From Mastigamoeba balamuthi (Eukaryota > Evosea > Mastigamoebida > Mastigamoebidae), in contig CACRSC010000013.1 in assembly GCA_902651635.1 (NCBI GenBank), positions 780,666-844,665 of the forward strand: 64,000 nt of DNA. The letters run 5' to 3'. The notes beneath the pieces were generated by a model. That model did no database searches and had not been told where the DNA came from. It was given only the letters and a program-made list of their open reading frames with translations. This document shows, piece by piece, positions 45,101 to 64,000 of this stretch. Within the stretch, counting starts at the first letter, position 1. Each line of letters starts with the position of its first letter. A program made the position numbers and the translations under genes.

Positions 45101-45935
45101 GCTGGCACCGAGGGCGACACGCGCGTGGCATCGCTCGAGCAGGGTGCGCGCGCTGGCGTCGGAGAAGAGCGAGTCGGAGCAGCGCAACGAGAAGCTCTGC
45201 GCCGAGATCGAGACGCTGTGCTGCTCGCAGGCCGAGACGAGCGAGGCCAGGGAGCAGGATACGGCGACCTCGAGCTGCACGCGCGTGGCCGCCGCATAGG
45301 CCACCGCGGCCGAGACACAGCGCCTCGACGACCAGGTCAGCGAGCTCTAGTCCGAGGCTGCGAGGCTCCGCTCCACAGCCACCCATTTTGTCGCCCCGTT
45401 CATCGTCATCGGAGTCGTCTGCGCCGGCATCGGCATCGCAGGAGGTCGTCGCCCAGCTGAAGGAGCAGCTGCAGCAGGTGCGCAGGCGCGAGGCCTAGAC
45501 GGCAGCCGAGTCGAGGCGGTGAGGCTGACTGCGCTGCTCGAGGACACGTGCGTGCTGCTGGCGATTGTGATGGTGACGGCGGTGCCCAAGGAGACACGGG
45601 CCGCGCAACTCATGGACGAGAACAAGTGCCTGGTTGACGCCTCCAAGGCCGCTACCGAGGCGCGAAGCACAAAGTTGCTTGATCGCACGCCTGCACGGGT
45701 CCGCATATCTGGGCCGCGCAGCCGAGGGCAGGCTAAGGTCGATGCTCTGCTGGCCGTGCAGGTCGCGCAGCTCGAAGAGCTGCGCTGCTGCGCTCGCCCT
45801 CGGCCTCGGAAGCCAGCGAGATCCGCTCAGAGCTCCATACAACGCCCCCCGCTCCCGCTACCGATGCGGGCGGCCCCGAAGGAGCAACAGACGCAGGAGG
45901 AGAACGTGAAGCAGCTCAGGGGCCAGCAGTAGATG
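42186..45935 (+). repeat. Direct repeat, copy B (right), CpG retained
   Basis: This is the partner of 27727-32830 in the same orientation. It keeps CpGs throughout, so it better represents the ancestral sequence. It lacks the acidic-protein segment: the polypyrimidine leader (ccccccctcagcctctttttt at ~44780) runs directly into the coiled-coil-coding part at about 44880. The loop of the small inverted repeat (about 42703-42750) is in the opposite orientation to copy A. A gctgacgtg element at 44741 parallels the one upstream of the acidic gene in copy A. Confidence 0.85.
44850..45935 (+). pseudogene. Decayed coiled-coil ORF, copy B
   Basis: Short blocks of heptad-rich coding sequence are recognisable (RRQELEKGRDRSATLEAELA, then EKSESEQRNEKLCAEIET and DENKCLVDASKAATEARS), with base composition like host genes. 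The reading frame is interrupted several times, so it is not an intact gene. Homology with 31797-32830 shows it is a standing part of the repeat unit. The function and family are unknown. Confidence 0.5.
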
Positions 45936-46391
45936 CGTGGGGAGGGCCTCGCCCTGAGCCATACTTGGTCAAGAAAGGAAACACAGAATTTGATGCCAAC
46001 ACCCAATAATCTGCTCGATAAGAGTGGCGTCCTCGGGTGCAGCTACTGGAGGCATAATGCACTACTGAAGCTCACGACGACATCTGCCAGGCTTGTGGCC
46101 CCCAGTCACCTCACATCTAGATGATAATCGTGAGGGCCATTTTTGATGACCTGAATGACGGGCCATGGTGTTTTTGCCAGTACAGAATTCACAAATGGCT
46201 TCACACTGGAGGGGGTTTATGACGAAAATTCTATGAACAGTTATTATTGATCGCCTGAAGGTCACAGTCATGACTCCAAAAGACCGTTGTTGCTGTTGCC
46301 GCTGCTACTGCTTCTGCTACCAACAGCACTGACTGAAGACACCTTACAGCACAGATAAAGAGATTCTGCAAGTATCTTTGTTGATGGCCCA
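45936..46391. other. Spacer between copy B and the second kinase, no feature seen
   Basis: This is the 3' flank of the minus-strand kinase. It is AT-richer than the gene bodies. There are no convincing ORFs. Confidence 0.45.
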
Positions 46392-48916
46392 CTAGGCAGT
46401 CTGCTTTAGAGTCAGCTCTGAAACACTAGTGCTCATCTCAGACGTGCGACTTTTCACTACGTAGTGCTTTCCTCGACTGAGTTTAAGCTCTCGTGTAGTG
46501 CGTTCCTTGCTGGTAAATCTCAGCTCTCTCGGGAGCTGGGATACAATCCTATCAAGCTCCAGCACAATTACATCAAATGCTGCATCGAAATGTGAGACCC
46601 ATCAGTAAAAATAAGGTACATGGTCGCTCTTGAGGAACTTTGTCCCAACACTTTTCAATCAGCACAGCAAGAGGGCACTCAGCAGGTATGTTCAGCCGCT
46701 ATACGTTGTTAAAGAAAAAGACAGGGGATTGCTCACTTTTCCAGAGAGAACCAATTCTGCCAAAGCAAACATAGAAGACATTCCACAGTCAGAATAGGGC
46801 ACTTGCTCGCACCAAACTTCCCACATAGTGACAGCATAACTAGCAATAATTATGAGAAACAAGAAAGACCTAGTAACAGACCTGAAGACATCGGCAGATT
46901 TTGCATAGTTACCAGTCCCTTCAAGAATCTCAGGGGCCTGTGGAGTTTAGAGAACTATTGAATTGAGGAGATAGGCAGACCATGTAGATTGGAGTTCCAA
47001 TCCCCTTCGTGAGGCTCATTGCAGCTTTGTCCGCAAGAGCACGAGATGTCCCAAAGTCCGTGAGCTTTGCCAGTATTGGGAGATTCATATCGAGTGAAAT
47101 GACGAGAATGTTGTCCGGCTTAAGGTCGCGATGTAGGATGTTAGAGGAGTGCAGGAAGTGCATTCCCTTAGCAGCATCGAGGAGAAGTCTGATTCTGAGT
47201 TGTGCTGAAAGATAATAAGTCTTCATAATTCTGCTGAGGCTTCCAAGCTCGCAGAACCTAGGCACTTAATGTGAATCCAGAAAACAGCGCATAACATACT
47301 CAGATACCAGACTCATTTTGCCGGGAATGATGACTGCCCCGTAGAATGATACTATGAATGGCGACCGCAGATTCTCGAGGACCTCTATCTCTTGAATGAA
47401 CGCCAGTCTTGCAGCTTCGTCGAGGGATACCAGGTGCTCTTTGAGCCTGCACTCGAGGTTATGGCTTGAATAGAGCTGTCATGTCATACTGCTTGATTGC
47501 AACGCAGCTCCCTCGCCAGTAGCCTCGATATACAACGCCGCTCGAACCACTGCCCACGATGCTCTCCAACTGTAGTTCATCGAAGTCGATACGAGAGCTA
47601 GGCTTGCCAGATACAGCGATGTGAATATTCATGTGCTCCTTATAGACCCTTTCGCCCTGTTTGTCTGGAATAATCAAATCAGACTGGGACGGGTGCGACG
47701 AACCGAGTACGCACACGTGACCATCACAACCAGGTCTATCTTTACGGCGGTAGTGCAGTTCAACCCCATTTCGACTTGAACATAGCCCTCGTTTTTCTGC
47801 GGGTTTTTGAGACGTCGCAAAGAGAAGCCGCCACGACGCACCGGCTTTACGCTGCCCTCGATAGGACTCGCTGTGATCCAATACTTGTTGCTCTTCGGTA
47901 GCCAGAAGCTATACTCCATTTTGTTGCTCGTGTGGTTGACCAGAGTGATCACCTGTCGTAGAGTCTCCCCTACACTGGCTTGCTGGCCCTTGAGACCAAA
48001 TGTCATCCCGCCATCAACAACACCCCAATGCTCCGGCCTCTCGACTTGTCTAAAGGGCTGGTTATTGGAAACCGACGAACGCAGCGCAGTGTACACGGAA
48101 CCGAAAGAGGACTCGTCGAACTTGCCATCATCCACAGCCGGGGTGTCTGAGGATAACGAAAATAGCATCTCCCCATCGCAGGCAAGCAGCTCGACCTCCA
48201 ATTCAGTTTCGTGTCTCTGCTTCGCCTCGTTCTTGTACCTCCTGGGGGAAGCAGTGACGAACAGCAGGAGGACGCCAGATGCCGCACGTGAAGAGCATGA
48301 ATGACACCAGCATTATCGTAGCATACGCGCAGGTAACCAACAGTCCACCAAAGCTCTCCAACAACACAGCTGCCATCGAGAGACGCGTCAGGGGAGGTGC
48401 GCGCGACACAAAGGGGTCCTCACTGCATTTGCTGTACACCTTGTGGAGGGCGTGCGGCGTGCACGGGGTCGAGGCGTTGCCATCGGCATCGACAGAGCCC
48501 ACCGGGCACGTGTAAACCTCGCACGGCCCTCGTGCCATCCTCGGCACATACACTCCAGCTCCGCACGCCACGCACGCAGTGGCCGCGCTGCCATCGACAT
48601 CGCTGGACCCTATGTGGCCCCCAGGCTGTCAGGGGCGAGGCGAGATCGCAGTAGCCGGCAGCAGTCTACGACCTTCGGAACACACGAACTGCTCGCAGTC
48701 CCCGCTCGAGTTGGGCGGCGCGTAGTGCCCAGCCCCGCACTCGCGGCACCTGCCCTCGAGCTCACTCCAACTAGCCCCTGCGGAGCGCCAGAGTCAGCGC
48801 AGGGGGCTGCGCGCGCGTTCCGCACCGGCAGAGCACGGGCTCTCGGCCGCCCAGAGCCTCGCGCACAGCAGAGCAACGACCAACGCGCGCGCAACGACTT
48901 TGCAAAACCACGCCAT
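46392..48916 (-). CDS. Receptor-like TKL kinase, paralogue of 22692-25437
   Basis: The ATG at 48916 opens a signal peptide (MAWFCKVVARALVVALLCAR). Cysteine-rich GCC2/GCC3-like repeats follow (CRECGAGHYAPPNSSGDC, CVACGAGVYVPRMARGPC, VDADGNASTPC). One TM lies near 48310-48375 (LLESFGGLLVTCAYATIMLV). An MSP/PapD-like domain follows (MTFGLKGQQASVGETLRQVI, LPKSNKYWITASPIEG, GLNCTTAVKID). The kinase has GSGSSGVV, VAIKQ, HRDLKPDN, DFG, GTPIYM, APEI and VLIEKCWDKVPQERP, so its catalytic residues are present. A 43-base intron (47447-47489, GTATGA...GTGCAG) splits VAIKQ and restores VAIKQLKEHLVSLDEAARLA, matching the paralogue. The stop is at 46392. The 3' half is markedly AT-richer than the 5' half. 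Confidence 0.82.
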
Positions 48917-49098
48917 CGCCTGGGACAGTGGACCCACACCCTACGCGCGAGCCCCGCTAGAGACGACTGGCCCGCAATCCCCGCTACGAATCCCCCAAGG
49001 CCCAAAGAGGCAAAGGCCGGTGCGCGATTCACAGACGACCCTGGGGGAATCCAACGCGGCATTCAGTATCTCGGGAGCGCAGAGGGCCCTCCGCAGCA
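48917..49098. promoter_or_regulatory. Head-to-head promoter region, kinase (-) and 7TM-RGS gene (+)
   Basis: Only 182 bases separate the two ATGs, so 5' flanks must be shared. No TATA box or TGACGT element is evident. Functional pairing of a receptor kinase with a G-protein regulator is attractive but inferred. Confidence 0.35.
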
Positions 49099-50405
49099 TG
49101 TGGGGGCGTGGCGTGGCCGGCGCGGTCGTGATGGCCGTGTACGTGCCGCTGGTGCTCGCCGTGACCGCGCTGTTCTGGGCGCGGCGCGGGCTGCACCCGA
49201 TCAGGCACAGGTTCCCCGCAGAGGCGGTGCTCTCGGCGGCCTACGGCGCCGTCTACGTCGTGTTCATCTGCGCGCACAACATCGCCGAGGACCGCTGGCC
49301 CTGCGCGCTCTACCTCTGGATCGTCCACTTTGTCCGTGAGTGTTGTTGGGTTTTGTGGGCTTCGGTGTCTCGGTGGTCGTTTTGGTGCCCGCTCACTGTC
49401 TGTGTCTCCGTATCGGCCAACGTGGGGTGCACCAACGGGAACGGGGGGCTGCGACCGCACGCGTGAGCAGCGCCCATATACGCGGTGCCGCTGCTCGTCA
49501 GGCTGTGGAAGATCTACTGCCTTCACGCTGTGCAGAAGCTCGGGGCGCTGAAGACGGCGCGAGGGGCCCAGCACGACGTGGAGCACCTCATCCACTGGTC
49601 GTCCAACAGCGTCGTCGTGCGCGTGTGGGTCGCCGTCGCCGCTGTGCACGCGGTGGCCCCGGTCGTCGAGAGCTCGCTGCTCGGCCAGTACCAGCGCCCG
49701 GACTCGCGGGGTCACTACTGCGTGCTGTGGGAGGACGTGGGCTACTGGATTCCCATCCTCACGACGTACCTCGTCATGACTGTCATCGGACTCGTGCTGC
49801 TCTACGGCGTCCGTGAGAGGTACCTCATCAGGGCCGAGCTCGTCTCGTGCTTCGCGTCGTGGGGCGTGTTCGCCGGCGGGTACTTCGTACTCCTGCTGCT
49901 GCGCTCGTTCGACAGGCTCAACAGGGAGTTCCCCGTCTCGTTTGTGATGGCCTGCTGGCCCGCGTCGACGTTCGTCATCGGCGTGCTGATGCCGCTGCTG
50001 AACACGTACGGCATCCTGTGGGACCACCAGGACCTCGCGTACCTCACTGCGGGCATCGGCATCTCCGAGGTGCTGCGCAACGCGGGCAACCGGAGGCGGT
50101 TCAAGCGGTTCCTGGTGAGCTGCTTCAGCGTCAACGAGGTGCTGTTCTGGGAGGAGGTCGAGGCCTACAGGTGCACCAAGGACCCAGCCCGCAGAATCAA
50201 GTCAGGCAAGTCCGTCATATCCCTCTTCCTGGACCCGTCAGCGCCCTGGCCCGTCAGCGGGATCTCTCAGTCCGTGCTGTCCGAAATCATGCGGCTGACG
50301 GATGCGGAGTTTGCGAGCCCCGAGACGGGGGTAGCAGTGTTTAACAAGGCACAAGCGCTTGTCAAGAGCCAGCTCGAGCGAGACTTCTTCAAGAAGACCA
50401 ACTAA
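49099..50405 (+). CDS. Seven-transmembrane RGS protein
   Basis: Two exons; the intron begins near 49337 after LYLWIVHFV and ends near 49470. Hydrophobic segments in order: VVMAVYVPLVLAVTALFWA, AVLSAAYGAVYVVFICA, the LYLWIVHFV/IYAVPLLVRLW segment, VVVRVWVAVAAVHAVAPVV, IPILTTYLVMTVIGLVLLYG, SCFASWGVFAGGYFVLLLL and SFVMACWPASTFVIGVLMPL. The cytoplasmic C-terminus is an RGS domain: FKRFLVSCFSVNEVLFWEEV, then ISLFLDPSAPWPVSG and FNKAQALVKSQLERDFFKKT. RGS domains speed GTP hydrolysis by G-alpha, and 7TM-RGS proteins are known from plants and several protists including amoebae. The length of about 390 residues suits the class. The ATG at 49099 gives a very short N-terminus, and a longer upstream exon is possible. 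Confidence 0.85.
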
Positions 50406-50578
50406 ATACAGAATGCGGTTTGCGTGTCCTGTACCATCTCGACTGCGAGCTCGGGCTCTCATCAGGAAGCCGAGACAGATAGATGCACGGCTTAGTAGTC
50501 GGGAAGCTGACAAACAGTGCGGACTTCGAGAGAAGCCGTAAACAAAATGCGAATCCCATTCGGAGTATTCGCGCCGGG

Positions 50579-52844
50579 TCACAGCAGGTGTGCGGGTTTC
50601 TTGTTTGCCGCGGCACGCACCCTCGGAGGCGAGCTGAACGTGGATGCGCGCGGACGAGACGTCTGGCCCCGAGTCGGTAGCGGTGGTAGGGTCCCGCTTT
50701 TCCTCAGCATTGGGATGCGGGTCTTCTGCACCGCGGCCGGCGCCGTCGTCATCCTGCGGGGCCGCCCAGGCGATGAGAATTGCCGCCACTACCCCCACCC
50801 TCACACGCTGCTGCTGCTCACCTGGGGGCAATCCTGAGGTCCTCGTCCGACCCCTGCAGGGCCTGGAGCTCTGCGACCCTGCGGCGTCCGTCCTGGGACG
50901 CCCGCATGACCAGCAGTGCATGTGCGCGCATAGATATCGCGCCCGCCGTCTCGTTCGGCCCCTCGTCGACTGCCGCGGACGGCTGCTCCGCGTCCTCCTT
51001 CGGGATCATACGCTCGAAACTCACGTAGCGCTCGTAGACGGTCGCTCGCGCCTGCGAGAGCTTCGTAGCCTGGGCCTGCAGTTTGCCCCTGCGCCTTTTG
51101 TTTGCCGACTCCGCCTCCTCGTTGATGAGCTCCACGACGTTGTCCGTCGCTGTCATGTAATCGTCCATCTTGCGCAGCAGCTTGTTCAGCTCGGGAAGCG
51201 CGTCGCGGATCACGTGCTTGGGCACCTCGCCCCCAGGCTCCCGCGCGTCGTCGAACCTCTTATCGAGGGCGAGGCTGTCCTCCAAGACTCTCTCGAGGAC
51301 CTCGGCGTTGCGATTCGCCATGACGCTCAGGCCCTGCCTCTTGAGCACCGCTTCCTTCCTCGTCGACGCTCGAGTCGACGCTTGTGTTCGGGTCGCCGTC
51401 CCCGCCCTGGCCGAAAGACAGCACCGAGTCTGACAGCGGAGCCTGCGGCGGCGGCTCGGGCTTGGGCAGCGCGTCCTTGGGCAACGGCTCGGCGTCGGCC
51501 AGAGCGTCGTCCGCAGCGGCCTCGGCCTTTGGCGACTCTGTCCTCGGAGCCTCTGGCTGCGCTTCGGGCACGGGAGCGGGCTGCGGCTGCCTCATCTGTT
51601 CAACCTCGTCGGCCTCTGGATACATGGCAGCTGCAGCCGCAACGGGCGCAGACATGCGCTTTTGCACTTTCTCCTCCACCTCATCCGAGACCGACGACAC
51701 GATGAAGGGCCTGGGCTTTGCTCGCAGAGGCGTCGACGCGGGGCTTTCGGCCGGCGACGCCGTCACACTCGCCTCCTCCAGCGGCGCCTCTTGCGGCGTG
51801 GGCTGGGGCGCGGCAGCCTTGCGCTCTTCCGCCGCCGCGGCGACGCTGCCCTCCTCCTTCGCAGGCCGCTCGACGCTTCTCGGCGAGGTCGCCGAGCCCG
51901 CGCGGGTCCGCGGACGCTCGGCCCTGATGTATACAGAGGGGCTGCTGGCGGCGACGGCGGCGCACACCGTGGCGACAGGGCAGCCAGCCAGCCTGAGCTC
52001 GGCAGCCGCGCGCGACGCGTTGCGCCTGTCCTTGTAGTGCATGAGCCGGATGCCCGCGAGCGACACGACGACGACGCCCACGACGAAGGCAACCGCGACA
52101 GAGGCCGGGGAGGCATCCAGCGCGGGCAGCGCATCGGCCCACGACCTCGCGTAGGCGACGGCGCTGATGACCCTGTTGCCGATGGCGCCGAGCGAGGCGC
52201 GGATCACGCCGCGCGTCGCGGCTGCCCAGTTGGCCACCACGAAGGGCGGGGCCAGCGAGGGAGCGACGCGCCAGAACTGCACCTGCGCGCGGTGCAGCAG
52301 CGCGCTGCCGAGCGACGTGCTGGCGCAGGCGAACTGGAGCAGCGGCGCGAACGACGTCGCGTTGTAGCGGCTCGTGGGCCCTGTTGTGAGGGGAGGAGGC
52401 GCATCTCAGCCCCGCTGGCGCAGCGGGAGCAAGAGAGCGAGAGGGGACTCACCATAGAGGGTCTCGCAGTCCGTCACTGGGAGGTGGGGCGGGGCGGGTG
52501 CGTGAGCGACGAGAGAGGGGCCGCTGGGCACGGCGGGTGAGGAGGCGCAACTGTGAACGACTTCGGGAACAGGAATCGAGTCCAGATCCGCTACTGCTTG
52601 GACGCGATTCGGGAGGAGGGGGGGGGGGGGAAGAGGCATGCGGCGTCAGCTGGGAGGGGTGGGCGCAGGGCACGGATGGCGCACGGGGGTCGAGCTGGGG
52701 CTCTCTCATGGCCTGCTGGAAATACACCGTCACCACACACTGCCGCCGCGGCGCCCTCCCCGGTGAGCGGCGGGCGGGCGGGCGGGGGTGGTGCGCTGGG
52801 GGGAAGCGTACCGCCTGGACGAGCAGCGAGATGACCCTGATCAT
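50579..52844 (-). CDS. Unrecognised membrane protein with Pro/Ala-rich linker and coiled coil
   Basis: The ATG at 52844 (MIRVISLLVQA) is followed by an intron ending gcggcag and then VVTVYFQQAMREPQLDPR. After a Ser/Pro-rich stretch, exon 3 (LLQFACASTSLGSALLHRAQ) leads to one TM near 52070-52130 (VAVAFVVGVVVVSLAGI). A long Ala/Pro/Glu linker follows, then a helical C-terminal domain (LSVMANRNAEVLERVLEDSL, ELNKLLRKMDDYMTATDNVV, QATKLSQARATVYERYVSFE). A consensus donor AG|GTGAGC near 50818 leads to a short basic last exon ending at 50579. I recognise no family. The length is about 650 residues. The join near 51350 between linker and helical part needs an intron I cannot place exactly. Confidence 0.5.
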
Positions 52845-53086
52845 GGGTGGCGTTCGTTGGGTGGCTACCACCGCCCGCGTTGAGGGCTTTTGTGTTTCGC
52901 GCCGAAAACGCTAAATCTGCCGGGCACAATTAAAATCCTGCCGTTCGCGGGATATTTCGGTTGAGTTGATCTGCGGCGATCTTGTCCGTAACGGGTCGTT
53001 CTGGAATTCAAAAGAGACTGGGAGCTAAACCGATGAAATCAACCGTTGTGCGGTGCCGTCGCCAATAGCAGTGGTGCATCCGGACC

Positions 53087-63896
<10,810 letters not shown>

Positions 63897-64000
63897 CTTG
63901 GACACCCGCGTGGCGTCTTGGCGTCCAAAGGGCAGGTGGACGGGCACCGGGGCTGTTAGATTTGCGTTTTCTCTGCCGTGCGTGTTGGGTGGCAATATGT

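Noticed and set aside
50238-50578. Extension of the membrane/coiled-coil gene antisense through the end of the 7TM-RGS gene
   Set aside because: The frame is open, but the consensus AG|GTGAGC donor leads to a different frame that stops at 50579, and the longer frame overlaps conserved RGS coding sequence.

Overview
The window is nuclear DNA of a GC-rich, gene-dense unicellular eukaryote. Genes have many short GT-AG introns (several are only about 40-60 bases) and lie 100-350 bases apart. The gene set includes receptor-like TKL kinases with Eph-type cysteine-rich repeats, a 7TM-RGS protein, a BEACH-WD40 giant, calcineurin A, a VIT-domain protein and a serpin. This mix fits an amoebozoan protist, possibly a Mastigamoeba-like archamoeba. 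That placement is inference from family content and not a sequence match. All exon boundaries are by eye; the coordinates of multi-exon genes run from the proposed start codon to the stop and include introns.

Left arm (1-25.4 kb): a repeat-bearing spacer (1-1.8 kb) is followed by six minus-strand genes: a ubiquitin-like/serpin protein, a ~3000-residue tandem SF1 helicase, a calcineurin A-like phosphatase, a VIT-domain protein, a CID (RNA polymerase II CTD-binding) protein, and V-ATPase subunit F. Two plus-strand genes then follow, a RING protein and a receptor TKL kinase, and finally a tRNA-Leu(GAG).

Central island (25.5-46.4 kb): this stretch is poor in genes, AT-rich and built of nested repeats. 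A ~3.7-5.1 kb direct repeat occurs twice (27.7-32.8 and 42.2-45.9 kb). Its middle kilobase is almost identical between copies, while the outer parts of the left copy have lost most CpGs as TpG/CpA. Between the copies lie three decayed copies of an unrecognised ORF in both orientations, palindromic minisatellites, and innermost a 3.46 kb very AT-rich element with 48-bp terminal inverted repeats. That element carries eight or nine copies of a 16-bp palindrome (TTATCGCYRGCGATAA and CpG-decayed forms). The only good intact gene candidate in the island is an acidic protein at 30.5-31.5 kb.

Right arm (46.4-64 kb): a minus-strand paralogue of the receptor TKL kinase has the same domain order (cysteine-rich ectodomain, one TM, MSP/PapD-like domain, kinase). 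It shares a short promoter region with a plus-strand 7TM-RGS gene. A membrane/coiled-coil protein and a BEACH-WD40 protein filling 53.1-63.9 kb follow on the minus strand.

The two kinase paralogues converge on the island, and both become more AT-rich toward it. The features most worth pursuing are the palindrome-bearing AT-rich element, the CpG-directed decay (which suggests cytosine methylation), the small inverted segment between the two direct-repeat copies, and the UBL-serpin architecture. Two single-N positions (34393, 63486) are unmerged contig joins.
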